A stretch of 64,000 bases of DNA from Amycolatopsis bullii (GTDB lineage: Bacteria; Actinomycetota; Actinomycetes; Mycobacteriales; Pseudonocardiaceae): the NCBI RefSeq assembly GCF_014654205.1, contig NZ_BNAW01000043.1:1-64000 (forward strand), in the 5' to 3' direction. Shown here piece after piece: positions 35,637-46,392 of this stretch. Numbering within the stretch: the first letter of the stretch is position 1; every line of letters begins with the position of its first letter. Made by a program: the position numbers and the translations under genes. The notes below the pieces were generated by a model. That model was not told where the DNA came from, ran no database searches, and worked only from the letters and a program-made list of their open reading frames with translations.

Positions 35637-36278
35637 TCAGCGGCCCAGGTAGGTCAACACCGCACGGACGCGGCGGTGTTCCTCGGCGCTGGCTTCGAGC
35701 CCGAGCTTCGAGAAGATGTTCCCGATGTGCTTCTCCACGGCGCCGTGCGAAACCACCAGGGAGTTCGCGATCGCCGTGTTGGACAGGCCCTGCGCCATCA
35801 GGCCCAGGACCTCGGACTCGCGAGCGGTCAGCGCGTCCAGCGGGTTGCGCCGGCCGCGGGCCATCAGCTGGGCGATCACGTCCGGGTCGATCGCCGTACC
35901 GCCGCCCGCCACCCGGCGGACCGCGTCCAGGAAGTCCGCGACGTCCGCCACGCGCTCCTTCAGCAGGTAGCCGACGCCGCCGGCGCCGCCCGAGAGCAGC
36001 TCCACCGCGTAGGACTCCTCGACGTACTGCGACAGCACCAGCACCGGCAGCCCGGGGATCTCCTTGCGCGCCGCCAGTGCCGCGCGCAGGCCCTCGTCGG
36101 TAAATGTCGGCGGCATCCGGACGTCGACGATCGCCAGGTCGGGACGGTGTTCCTTGACCGCGCCGAGGAGGTCGTCCCCGTTGTCGACGGCCGCGGCCGT
36201 CTCGATGCCCTCGTCGGCGAGCAGGCGGGTCACCCCGGCCCGCAGCAGCACGGCGTCCTCGGCGATGACTACCCGCAT
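35637..36278 (-). CDS. NarL/LuxR-type response regulator
   Basis: A 213-residue response regulator. The receiver domain has the acidic pair in AEDAV, phospho-acceptor Asp52 in AIVDVRMPP and Lys in YLLKERV. The LuxR HTH is LTARESEVLGLMAQGLSNTAIANSL, ending EKHIGNIFSKLGL. The last gene of a three-gene minus-strand operon with the kinase 39 bp upstream. Target genes unknown. Confidence 0.95.
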   Translation of the reverse strand: MRVVIAEDAVLLRAGVTRLLADEGIETAAAVDNGDDLLGAVKEHRPDLAIVDVRMPPTFTDEGLRAALAARKEIPGLPVLVLSQYVEESYAVELLSGGAGGVGYLLKERVADVADFLDAVRRVAGGGTAIDPDVIAQLMARGRRNPLDALTARESEVLGLMAQGLSNTAIANSLVVSHGAVEKHIGNIFSKLGLEASAEEHRRVRAVLTYLGR

Positions 36279-36317
36279 CCGGCCCCCAGGTTCGTGGATG
36301 AACGGGGTCCAGACTAT

Positions 36318-37451
36318 TCACCACTGGCAGGGCAGGTCCGCCCGGATCACGGTCGGCCCGCCGACCGGGCTGACCACGGTGATCACGCCGTCGATCGTCG
36401 CGGCGCGGTCGGCCAGGCCGGCCAGCCCGCCGCCGGGACGCACCTCCGCGCCGCCGTGACCGTTGTCGGTGATCTCGACGACCACGTGGTCGTCGGTCCG
36501 CCAGACCTTCACGCCCGCTTCGGTCGCTCCGGAGTGCTTCGCGATGTTCGTCAGGGTCTCGCCGACGATGAAGTACGCCGTCGTCTCCACCGCGGCCGGC
36601 GGACGCGGGTCGACGTCCACCGAGACGTCCACCGGGATCGGCGACTTCGCCGCCTGCGCCGACAGCGCCGCGTCCAGCCCCCGGTCGCCCAGAACGGCCG
36701 GGTAGATGCCGCGCGCCAGGTCCCGCAGCTCCGACACGGCGAGCTTCGCGTCCAGGTGCGCCTCGTCGATCAGGTCCCGCACCGCCTGCGGATCCTGGTC
36801 GAACTTCGACTTCGCCCGTCCGAGGCTCATCGCCACGGCCACCAGCCGCTGCTGCGCGCCGTCGTGCAGGTCACGCTCGATGCGGCGGCGTTCGGCTTCG
36901 GCCGCGTCGACCCCGCGGGCCCGGGACGCCTGCAGCCGCTGCGCCTTCTGCTCCAGCCGTTTCGTGCGGTCCGGCCCCAGCAGCGCCAGCGCCAGCTCAC
37001 CGTGCAGCCAGCCCAGCCACGGCGTCACCCAGATCGCCATCGGCAGCAGCACGATCGACGCCAGCGCGATCCCGAGCTCCACGCAGGCCAGCGGGAACGC
37101 CGCCATGAGGTACGCCAGGTCCCGCCACGTCGTCGGATCGCTCAGCCGGGTGACCCACCGGCGCAGCAGCGGCTGCCCCTCTTCGTACGGCCGCCGCTGC
37201 ACCGGCGGTAGCGGCACGTTCAGCATCCGGGCCGCCCAGCCCCGCTCGCGGTCGCCGGACCAGCGGACGAAGCTCGTCGTCGCCAGCAGGATCGGGAACC
37301 CGACCCAGATCACCGCCGTCGAGACCCCCACCGCGATGCCGACCACGATCAGCACGAACTGCACGAGCCGGAAGACGAAGCTGACGATCATGTAGAGGAT
37401 CGTCCGGGCCGGGTGCGGCCGCGGGTGGTCCAGCTGCTGAGCCTCGGTCAT
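36318..37451 (-). CDS. Two-component sensor histidine kinase (HisKA_3)
   Basis: A 377-residue membrane kinase. Two pairs of transmembrane segments (about 20-60 and 110-150) belong to a putative sensor domain containing RLSDPTTWRDLAYL. The dimerisation/phospho-acceptor helix is RIERDLHDGAQQRLVAVAM with His196. The ATPase domain has ETLTNIAKHSGA, ITDNGHGGA and GGGLAGLADR. Its ATG overlaps the stop of the upstream sensor-domain gene (ATGA). Signal unknown. Confidence 0.95.
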   Translation of the reverse strand: MTEAQQLDHPRPHPARTILYMIVSFVFRLVQFVLIVVGIAVGVSTAVIWVGFPILLATTSFVRWSGDRERGWAARMLNVPLPPVQRRPYEEGQPLLRRWVTRLSDPTTWRDLAYLMAAFPLACVELGIALASIVLLPMAIWVTPWLGWLHGELALALLGPDRTKRLEQKAQRLQASRARGVDAAEAERRRIERDLHDGAQQRLVAVAMSLGRAKSKFDQDPQAVRDLIDEAHLDAKLAVSELRDLARGIYPAVLGDRGLDAALSAQAAKSPIPVDVSVDVDPRPPAAVETTAYFIVGETLTNIAKHSGATEAGVKVWRTDDHVVVEITDNGHGGAEVRPGGGLAGLADRAATIDGVITVVSPVGGPTVIRADLPCQW

Positions 37452-38122
37452 CCCGCCACCAGGTTCTTCTCTTCCGCGTCTTCCCACCAGCGCTCCATCC
37501 GGCGGCGCTGCGCCACCGTCGGCCCCAGCAGCGCCTCCGCCAGCCGGGCGTGCGTGCCCGCCAGCGCCTTGGTCAGCGCCACCGACAACGCGACGAACAA
37601 CACCCCGAGCGCCGCCCACGGTAGCGCCTCGACGGTGGAGTCCACGGTCAGCCACGGCACGTCCCAGGACGGGAAGCGGTACTCCCCGCCCGGTAGCCAC
37701 CGGAAGTACACCGGCAGGCCCACGAGCGCCAGGCTCGTCGCCCAGAACGTCGTCACCAGCACGAACTCGACCAGGCCCACCGGGAACAACAGCGCAAAGT
37801 AGGTGAGGTCCCGCCAGGTCGACGGGTCCTTCAGCCGCCCCTTCCACCGCGCGGCCTGCTTGCCGGCGGGCAGCGGCAGGTAAGGGAGGTCGATGTGGCG
37901 GTCCAGCAGCGCGTAGACCCGCGCCCGCTCCAGCCGCCCAGCCCCCCGCACGGCGAGCACGACGAAGGCGAGCAGGCCCACCCCGACCCACACCACGGCG
38001 GTCCCCGCCCCGGCCGAGACGAACGCCGTGAGGAAGACGAACGCCAGCACTCCCAGTGGCAGGTTCATCAGCAAGAACACCGCCGAACCACCGAACGGCG
38101 GATCCCGCCTCTCGCTCACCAT
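37448..38122 (-). CDS. Stand-alone sensor-domain membrane protein of the two-component operon
   Basis: A 224-residue protein with four hydrophobic segments and RLKDPSTWRDLTYFALLFP, clearly paralogous to the N-terminal half of the kinase encoded next. It lacks the kinase core. ATG 38122 has AAAGGAG seven bases upstream. Four-base overlap with the kinase start implies coupled, perhaps stoichiometric, synthesis. It could be a decoy or co-receptor for the kinase; that is inference. Confidence 0.82.
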   Translation of the reverse strand: MVSERRDPPFGGSAVFLLMNLPLGVLAFVFLTAFVSAGAGTAVVWVGVGLLAFVVLAVRGAGRLERARVYALLDRHIDLPYLPLPAGKQAARWKGRLKDPSTWRDLTYFALLFPVGLVEFVLVTTFWATSLALVGLPVYFRWLPGGEYRFPSWDVPWLTVDSTVEALPWAALGVLFVALSVALTKALAGTHARLAEALLGPTVAQRRRMERWWEDAEEKNLVAG

Positions 38123-38247
38123 GACCGCACTCCTTTCCACGGCTCCCAGCATCGCGGCTCGCCGCTTCGCGGGACATGGTGTGAGCGGGCATCCCGGCGG
38201 TAGGGCTGGCCCCACCCCACCCGGACTAAAGCAGTGGCGCCGGGCGT

Positions 38248-38253
38248 TATGAT
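38248..38253 (+). promoter_or_regulatory. -10 box of ssrA
   Basis: TATGAT in an otherwise GC-rich stretch, 21 bp before the mature tmRNA 5' end, consistent with a precursor trimmed by RNase P. No clear -35 was seen. Confidence 0.5.
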
Positions 38254-38274
38254 GAACAGGTTGTGTCCCGACAA

Positions 38275-38641
38275 GGGGGTGAACGGTTTCGACTTTGGAC
38301 GTTGAGTCAGGGGAAGCGTGCCGGTGCAGGCGAGAGACCACCGTAAGCGTCATCGCAAACCAATAAGCGCCGACTCCAGTCAGCGCGAGTTCGCCCTCGC
38401 CGCCTGAGCGAGTGCGACTCTGTCGGCCCGGGTTCGCCTCCGGCCCGGGTACCGGCATCAGCTAGGAGGCTCAGCGGCTGTCCCGGCCACGGGGAACAGT
38501 CGTGAAGCAAACAGTGGCTGGGCTCGTCACCTCAGCTTGTTCGCGTGATTGAGGGAGCCGAGTAGAGACGCAGCGGACTGCGCACGGAGAAGCCCTGTCG
38601 AGACGCCAGAGGACCCGGGTTCAATTCCCGGCACCTCCACC
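38275..38641 (+). ncRNA. ssrA: Transfer-messenger RNA (tmRNA)
   Basis: About 367 nt. The 5' GGGGGTG pairs with the 3' CACCTCC to make the tRNA-like acceptor. The D-arm-like AACGGTTTCGACTTTGGACG and the T arm CCGGGTTCAATTCCCGG are present. The tag reading frame at 38369-38407 encodes ADSSQREFALAA followed by TGA, very close to the mycobacterial tag. The discriminator A is followed by CCG, so CCA is not encoded. Works with SmpB to free stalled ribosomes. Confidence 0.97.
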
Positions 38642-38651
38642 GACACTTCGC

Positions 38652-38693
38652 GGAAGGCCCACGCCCCTTCGGGGCTGGGCCTTCCTTCGTTTT
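38652..38693 (+). terminator. ssrA terminator
   Basis: Hairpin GGAAGGCCCA, inner GCCCC TTCG GGGC, TGGGCCTTCC, then TTCGTTTT. Confidence 0.9.
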
Positions 38694-38701
38694 GCCGTAT
38701 C

Positions 38702-38762
38702 TTTTGAGGGTCGAACCCCCAAACCCCCGCCAAGGGGGCTTCGCCCCCCTGGCCCCCCCGGG
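38702..38762. repeat. Dispersed C/G-run repeat, copy B
   Basis: GAGGGTCGAACCCCC, then CCCCCGCCAAGGGGGC, a TTCGC turn and CCCCCTGGCCCCCC, matching copy A at 26314-26373 almost base for base. It starts nine bases after the ssrA terminator tail. Confidence 0.85.
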
Positions 38763-39417
38763 TGGATGCGTTCGCGGGTGAGCCAGACGGGGTTTGCTAC
38801 CGGCTCGCTGATCTCTGCCCGGCCGGGCAGTTCTGTGCCCGGCCGGGCCGGGCAGACCTGGCCTGGTCAGTCACGCCCGGGCGTAGCCCGCTTTTCGGGC
38901 GCCGGGCGTAACGGCAGGCTGCAGGCTGACGGCTGACCGGCACCCCGCCCAGACCTCCCCCCGCCCCGATCAGAAGCCGGAACACGGCCGGTAGTGCCGG
39001 GTCAAGGCACGCTTTCCCGCCTTGACGCGGTGCTGCCGGCCGTAGTCACAATCGGGCTTCGGGGTGGTGGGCCCCGAGGTGACTGCCTGGCCGAGGCGCC
39101 TCGGCGGTGTCCGGGTCAGTCATGCGCAGGCCAGTCAGCCGCGCCTTCGGGCGGAGTCCGGTCGGCGGACCGCGCTTCCACCACGGCACACCGCACCGGC
39201 AATCGAGTCCGCCGGACCCCTGGCTGGACCCCCGGGTGGTTGCGTCGGGGGTGGCCGGACGGGGTGTTCATCCCTGGTGGTGATGGGGTGCTCAGCTGGG
39301 GGTTCGAGGTCTACTCGGGGTGGTGATGGGGGCCACTTGTGAGTGAAATTCCTGTAAGTGTCATGCTGGGGGTCCGACCATGGCCCCGCACCCGTGGGGC
39401 CGGAAGTAGGTGGCCAG
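38763..39417. other. Gene-free region rich in short CCGGGC repeats
   Basis: About 655 bp. It has direct and inverted copies of CCCGGCCGGGC (around 38818-38850) and a weak inverted repeat AAGGC/GCCTTGAC near 39005-39020. Open frames on both strands lack ribosome sites and codon bias. Part of it must hold the promoter of the 70-codon gene. Confidence 0.5.
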
Positions 39418-39630
39418 ATGACCTGGGCCCGACGCAGTGGCAGCTCTCTTGCCAACGACGAAGACAGCCGGATGGGTGTGATCCGGGCCGAAGAAGCCGT
39501 CCGGCTCGGTGAACAGAACGATCGGGCCGTCCTCACCGTCGCCGGGCACTCGTCCGACTCGCGGGACTGTGCCGAACTGCTCGCCATGCTCGGGCTCGAC
39601 GCCGGACGGCGGCGGCACCGGACCGCCTGA
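39418..39630 (+). CDS. Small hypothetical protein, Pseudonocardiaceae-type
   Basis: A 70-residue protein beginning MTWARRSGSSLANDEDSRMG and containing VIRAEEAVRLGEQNDRAVLTVAG, with an acidic/Leu-rich CAELLAMLGLD end. It reads as a compact conserved protein, and I have the impression of seeing such proteins in Amycolatopsis relatives, which cannot be checked here. Ribosome site weak. It is tail-to-tail and directly adjacent to the GGDEF gene. Confidence 0.6.
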   Translation: MTWARRSGSSLANDEDSRMGVIRAEEAVRLGEQNDRAVLTVAGHSSDSRDCAELLAMLGLDAGRRRHRTA

Positions 39631-40929
39631 TCACACCAGGTCCGCCACGTGGACCACCTTGTTCCGGCCGGTCGCTTTCGCGTGGTAGAGCGCGGTGTCC
39701 GCCGCGTCCAGCAGACGCTGCAATGACGTCCCGGCCGTCGGGTACACCGCGATGCCGATCGAGACCGTCAGGCCCGTGATCGAAAGGCGGCCCGCCGGGA
39801 CCTGCAGGGCGCTGATCGCCCGGCGGATGCGCTCGGCCACCGCTCCGATGTCCGGCTGGGTGATGCCCGGCAGCAGCACCACGAACTCTTCACCGCCGAA
39901 GCGGCCCACCGCGTCGCCGCGGCCGCGGACCGCCGAGATGATCGACTGGGCCACCGCCTTCAGGACCGCGTCGCCCGCCAGGTGGCCGTACGTGTCGTTC
40001 ACCTGCTTGAAGTGGTCGAGGTCCAGCATCAGCAGCCCGAACGTGCCGCCCTGGCGGGCGGTGGCCGCCAAGGTGCGCTTCGCCAGCGCGTGCCAGCCGC
40101 TCGTGTTGTACAGGCCCGTCTTCTCGTCGCGGTGGGCCGCCACCTCCAGCTGCCTCACCAGCACCGTGCGGTGCAACAGCAGCAACGGCGGGAACACCAG
40201 CACCACCAGGCCCGGCAACGTCGCCAGCGCCATCGCGTTCAAGGCACCCAGGCAGAGCGTCGCCACCTCGAGGCCGTTGTCCGACCACGTGCCGAAGAGG
40301 GCCTCCGGCGTCCGGCCGACTTCGCGGCGCGCCGGGAGGACCAGGAGGGCGTTCACCGCGAAGAACGTCACTCCCGCGGCCGCGATCGCGAACGTGCCCG
40401 CCCAGCTGTGGGTCAGCGCCGCGCGGACGTCGGGGAAACCCGAAACCCGCAGCACCGACTGGGCCGCGTAACACGACAGCACGATGATCGCCGCGTTGCT
40501 GACCGTGCGGGAGACCGGGACCCGCTGCAGGCGGTACCAGCTGCGGATCGCCAGGTGCGCGTACAAGCCGGCGACCAGGACCGCCAGCAGGAGCGGCGGC
40601 AGCAGCAGCACCCCGGCGAACGTCCAGACCGACGTCATGTTGATGTGCGGGGTCCCCGACACGCGACGGCGGATCCGCTCCACGCGCCGTCCCGTCTCCG
40701 ACTGCACCACCCCGAGCACCAGCAGCACCACCAGGATCGACACCGTCCGGCGGTCCACCGCGATCGGCGACGGGCGCAGCGTCAGCACCACCGCCACCAC
40801 TTCGCTGGCCAGGCAGTAGACGACCACCCGCGGCCCCTGCCGCCACAGCACCCAGTGCCGCGGTGCCACGAGGACGTCACGAATGTGCGGCCCAGTGCGC
40901 GGAATCCCGCCGCCGGTCCGCATACTCAT
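39631..40929 (-). CDS. Membrane-bound diguanylate cyclase (GGDEF)
   Basis: A 432-residue protein with about seven hydrophobic segments (a MASE-like sensor, residues 40-270) followed by a GGDEF domain that makes cyclic di-GMP. The active-site signature is GGEEF at 345-349, with substrate residues in LMLDLDHFKQVNDTYGHLAGD. No RxxD inhibitory site is evident just before it. No EAL domain is fused. ATG 40929 chosen; ATG 40923 is an alternative. Confidence 0.92.
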   Translation of the reverse strand: MSMRTGGGIPRTGPHIRDVLVAPRHWVLWRQGPRVVVYCLASEVVAVVLTLRPSPIAVDRRTVSILVVLLVLGVVQSETGRRVERIRRRVSGTPHINMTSVWTFAGVLLLPPLLLAVLVAGLYAHLAIRSWYRLQRVPVSRTVSNAAIIVLSCYAAQSVLRVSGFPDVRAALTHSWAGTFAIAAAGVTFFAVNALLVLPARREVGRTPEALFGTWSDNGLEVATLCLGALNAMALATLPGLVVLVFPPLLLLHRTVLVRQLEVAAHRDEKTGLYNTSGWHALAKRTLAATARQGGTFGLLMLDLDHFKQVNDTYGHLAGDAVLKAVAQSIISAVRGRGDAVGRFGGEEFVVLLPGITQPDIGAVAERIRRAISALQVPAGRLSITGLTVSIGIAVYPTAGTSLQRLLDAADTALYHAKATGRNKVVHVADLV

Positions 40930-41008
40930 GGTGTCCGGCCGGTGACGGAACCGGTGCGGCCCGAGGTCGTGAAGGGAGGCGCACCATGTGCGGACGCGAC
41001 AACTGAGG

Positions 41009-42226
41009 TCATCGGTCCTCCACCCCGACCCGGCGCCACGCCCTCGCGATCGGCACGGCCACCGCGGCACCCGCCGCCCCGGCCACGGCGATGGTGTGCG
41101 CCGGGCCCAGCACGTCGGCCAGCCCGCCCGCCACGGCCGCCCCGACCCCCTGCACGGTGATCAGGCCCGCCGAGTTCACCCCGGCGCACTGCGCGCGGTG
41201 CTCGTCGGGCACCCGCCGCATGAACGACACCGTCCCGGTGATGTTGTAGCCCGTGGCCAGCAACCCGGACGCCGCGAGCAGCACCACCGACACGACCAGG
41301 CCGGGCCGGCACGCGAATACCACCAGGGGCAGCCCCGCCGCGATCCCCAGCAGCCCGAGCACGCGCAGCTGCGCCCGCTCCGGGATCCACTTGCCGAACA
41401 CGACGCCGCCGAGCACGCTGCCCGCCGGGTCCGCCGCCATCAGCAGCCCCACCAGCGTCGCGCCCGCGCCGATCCCGGCCGCGTACGGCGCGGCCAGCGC
41501 CTCCGGGACGACGTAGAACCCGGCCAGCCAGTTGAGCGCCACCAGCGTCCGCAGGGCCGGGTCGCGCCAGATCAGCCGGATGCCCGCGCCGGTCGTGGCC
41601 AGCCACGCGGGCCGGACCGCCTGGGCGCCCGCCGCCCGCCGCCGGACGCCGGTGACCAGGAACAACGCCGAAAGCAGGAAGGTCGCCGCGTCCAGCGCCA
41701 GTGCCGCGGACGGGGTGAGCGAGGCGATCAGCGCGCCGCCGCCGGCGAACCCGGCCAGCTGCGCGCCCTGCATGGTCACGTTCCGCAGGACCATCCCGAC
41801 CAGGTACCGCTCGCCTTCGAGGACCGACGGCAGCAGGGCCTGCTGCGCCGCCTTGAACGGCCCGCCGAGCGCCGTCATCACCGCAACCAGTACGCACAGC
41901 ACCCACAGCGGGACGCCGGGGATCGCGATGCCCGCGACCAGCGCGGCCCGCGCCAGGTCGGCGGCGACCATCACGTCCCGCCGCGGCCACCGGTCGCCCG
42001 CACCGGCCAGCAGGATGCCGCCGAGCAGCGAGGGGACGTACGTCAGGGCGTAGGTCAGGCCGGTCAGCGCGGCCGATGACGTGCGCTGGAAGACGAGGAC
42101 CGCGAGCGCGACGCGGGCGAGCTGGTCGCCGCAGACCGACAGCAGCTCGGCGGTCCACATCGCCCGGAACTCGGCGACGGCGAGCACCGCGCCGAAACCG
42201 ACCTTCTCCACGCGTGCGTCATCCAT
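41009..42226 (-). CDS. MFS transporter
   Basis: A 405-residue major-facilitator protein with about twelve transmembrane segments. The conserved loop 2-3 motif appears as GDRWPRRDVMVAADLARA. The enterobactin-exporter/macrolide-efflux-like MFS_3 group fits (FQRTSSAALTGLTYALTYVPS). Substrate unknown; efflux likely. It starts at ATG 42226. Confidence 0.9.
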   Translation of the reverse strand: MDDARVEKVGFGAVLAVAEFRAMWTAELLSVCGDQLARVALAVLVFQRTSSAALTGLTYALTYVPSLLGGILLAGAGDRWPRRDVMVAADLARAALVAGIAIPGVPLWVLCVLVAVMTALGGPFKAAQQALLPSVLEGERYLVGMVLRNVTMQGAQLAGFAGGGALIASLTPSAALALDAATFLLSALFLVTGVRRRAAGAQAVRPAWLATTGAGIRLIWRDPALRTLVALNWLAGFYVVPEALAAPYAAGIGAGATLVGLLMAADPAGSVLGGVVFGKWIPERAQLRVLGLLGIAAGLPLVVFACRPGLVVSVVLLAASGLLATGYNITGTVSFMRRVPDEHRAQCAGVNSAGLITVQGVGAAVAGGLADVLGPAHTIAVAGAAGAAVAVPIARAWRRVGVEDR

Positions 42227-42347
42227 CGGTGCCCCTCGAAACCGCAGCTCCAGCCACGGTAATCACCCACCGGAGTGGAATCGAGCCGTTCGGTGACAGT
42301 TGCCCCGTTCGCAGCAGCCGTGGCGCCCGGACGGCCCGCGACGGCCG

Positions 42348-43130
42348 TCAGGCCGGGTGGCCGCCGATGCGGGTGGTCAGCTCGGCCGCCGTCGCCGCCA
42401 CTTCGGCGGCGAGGTCCGGCCACGTCTCGGCGCACGGCTCCGCCGCGCAGTGGTGGCGCAGGGTGACGCTGATCGCGGCCAGCGGGCGGGCGCCGTGGTC
42501 GAAGACCGGGCAGGCCACCGACGCGAAGCCGTCGGTGACGTGACCGTCCTCGACCGCCCAGCCGAGCCGGCGTTCCGCGGCGAGGGTGCGGCGCAGCTCG
42601 GCCAGCGTGTGCGGGCCGCGGCCGGTGCGGAGCACGAACGCCGCCGCCGAGGGGAACAGCGCGCGGACGTGCGGGGCGGGCAGGTGCCGCAGGATCGCCC
42701 GGCCGGACGCGGTCAGCTGCGCCGGCAGCCGGACCCCGACCTCGGTCACCAGCGTCTCCGGCCGGGCCGGGCGTTCCTTGATCAGGTACAGCGACTCGTT
42801 GCCGTGCAGGACGCCGAGGTGGGCGGTGTGCCCGACGCGGTCGACGAGCTTGCGCAGCAACGGCCCGGCCAGGCGTTCCAGCGGGTCGTGGCGCAGGTAG
42901 GCCGACCCCAGCTCGAAGGCGGCGATGCCCAGGCCGTAGCGGCGTTCCGCGGGCAGGTGCACGACGAAACCGGCCGCTTCGAGCTCGTTGAGCAGGTGGT
43001 AGGTGGTCGAGCGGGGGAGCTTCGCCTCACGCGCGATGGCCGCCGCGGTGACCGGGCCCGGGCGCGTGGCCAGCAGGCGCAGCACCGCCAGCCCGCGGCG
43101 CAGCGCGGGGACCTCGCTGCTGTCGCCCAT
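42348..43130 (-). CDS. IclR family regulator, probable hut regulator
   Basis: A 260-residue IclR protein: winged HTH (ALRRGLAVLRLLATRPGPVTAAAIAREAKLPRSTTYHLL) and C-terminal effector domain (GRAILRHLP, FASVACPVFDHGARPLAAISVTL). Divergent from hutH with an 83-bp gap containing a 16-bp palindrome, so it is the likely histidine- or urocanate-responsive regulator of the hut operon. Whether it activates or represses is not shown. Confidence 0.92.
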   Translation of the reverse strand: MGDSSEVPALRRGLAVLRLLATRPGPVTAAAIAREAKLPRSTTYHLLNELEAAGFVVHLPAERRYGLGIAAFELGSAYLRHDPLERLAGPLLRKLVDRVGHTAHLGVLHGNESLYLIKERPARPETLVTEVGVRLPAQLTASGRAILRHLPAPHVRALFPSAAAFVLRTGRGPHTLAELRRTLAAERRLGWAVEDGHVTDGFASVACPVFDHGARPLAAISVTLRHHCAAEPCAETWPDLAAEVAATAAELTTRIGGHPA

Positions 43131-43143
43131 GCCCCGAGCCTAC

Positions 43144-43159
43144 GTCTGGGATACCAGAC
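43144..43159. promoter_or_regulatory. Operator palindrome GTCTGG-N4-CCAGAC
   Basis: A perfect 6-bp inverted repeat around GATA, 14 bp before the IclR start and 55 bp before hutH. The size and central position fit an IclR-family operator that controls both divergent transcripts. Confidence 0.65.
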
Positions 43160-43213
43160 AAAACCACTCCGTGGGGTGTCCCACCAGCGATTCCGAAGGG
43201 GTCCAATGAGCCC

Positions 43214-44739
43214 ATGCCGGAAAAAGTGTTCCTGGGCCCGGAACCACTGACCGCCGCCCAGGTCGTCGACGTCGTTCGCGGGTACGCGCCCGTCGGGCTC
43301 ACGGACGCCGCCGAGAAGAACCTCGCCGCGACCCGCCAGCACATCGAGAACCTCGCCCACGCCGTCACGCCCACCTACGGCGTCTCGACCGGTTTCGGCG
43401 CGCTTGCCACCCGGCACATCCCGGTCGAGAGCCGGACCGCGCTGCAGCGGAGCCTGATCCGCTCGCACGCCGCCGGCGCCGGACCCGCCGTGGAGCCCGA
43501 GGTCGTCCGCGCGCTGATGCTGCTGCGCCTGCGGACCCTGGCCAGCGGCTACACCGGCGTCCGGCCGGGCACCGCGCAAACGCTTGCGGCCCTGCTCAAC
43601 GCCGACATCACCCCGGTCGTCCACGAGTACGGCTCGCTCGGCTGCTCCGGCGATCTCGCGCCCCTGGCCGCCGTCGCGCTCGCGCTCATGGGCGAGGGTG
43701 AAGTGACGTACCGCGGCGACGTCATGAACGCGGCAGAAGCGCTGAAGCACGCCGGGATCGAGCCGGTCGTCCTCGCCGAGAAGGAAGGCCTCGCGCTCAC
43801 CAACGGCACCGACGGCATGCTCGGGATGCTCCTGCTCGCCGCCGCCGACCTGCACAAGCTGTTCGACATCGCCGACCTCACCGCCGCGATGAGCGTCGAG
43901 GCCCTGCTCGGCACCGACCGCGCGTTCGCCGCCGACCTCCAGGCCCTGCGCCCGCACCCCGGGCAGGCGAAGTCCGCGGCCCGGATGTGGCAGGCGCTGC
44001 AGGGTTCGAAGATCGTCGAGAGCCACCGCGGCCCGGACTGCAACCGCGTCCAGGACGCCTATTCGCTGCGCTGCGCCCCGCAGGTGCACGGCGCCGCGCG
44101 CGACAGCCTGGCCCACGCCGAACTCGTCGGCGAGCGCGAGCTGATGTCCGCCGTGGACAATCCCGTCGTCCTCGCCGACGGCCGGGTCGAGTCCAACGGC
44201 AACTTCCACGGCGCGCCCGTCGCCTACGTCCTCGACTTCCTGGCCATCCCGATCGCCGACGTCGCCAGCATCGCCGAGCGCCGCACCGACCGGATGCTCG
44301 ACAAGGAGCGTTCGCACGGCCTGCCGCCGTTCCTCGCCGACGACCCCGGCGTCGACTCCGGCCACATGATCGCCCAGTACACCCAGGCCGCCGTGGTCAG
44401 CGAGCTCAAGCGGCTCGCGGTCCCGGCGTCGGTCGACTCGATCCCGAGCAGCGCCATGCAGGAGGACCACGTCTCCATGGGCTGGTCGGCCGCGCGGAAG
44501 CTGCGCAAGGCCGTCGACGGCCTGACCACCGTCCTCGCCATCGAGCTGCTGACGGCGGCCCGGGCGCTGGACTTCCGGGCGCCGCTGGAGCCGTCGCCGG
44601 TCACCGGACGCGTCCGGGATCTCTTGCGTACCAAGGTGAACGGCCCCGGTCCCGACCGCCACCTGGCGCCCGAGATCGCGGCCGCCGAAGAACTCGTCCG
44701 CTCCGGCGCCGTCCTCGACGCCGCCCGTCTGGAGGTCTG

Positions 44740-44740
<1 letters not shown>
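43214..44740 (+). CDS. hutH: Histidine ammonia-lyase
   Basis: A 508-residue enzyme turning histidine into urocanate and ammonia. The MIO cofactor triad lies in [12 protein letters not shown] as Cys144-Ser145-Gly146; many homologues have Ala first, but Ser and Gly are the essential residues. NGTDGML and [10 protein letters not shown]-like ([12 protein letters not shown]) substrate loops follow. First gene of the hut operon; hutU starts on its stop codon (TGATG). Confidence 0.97.

Positions 44741-46388
<1,648 letters not shown>

Positions 46389-46392
<4 letters not shown>

Noticed and set aside
38275-38762. Integration (att) site at the tmRNA 3' end
   Set aside because: tmRNA genes are common integration targets, but no integrase, phage gene or repeated tmRNA 3' segment is seen downstream; only a terminator and the dispersed repeat.
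38994-39342. Two overlapping plus-strand frames of 110 and 92 codons
   Set aside because: They overlap each other in different frames, have no ribosome site, and their composition matches the surrounding noncoding repeats.
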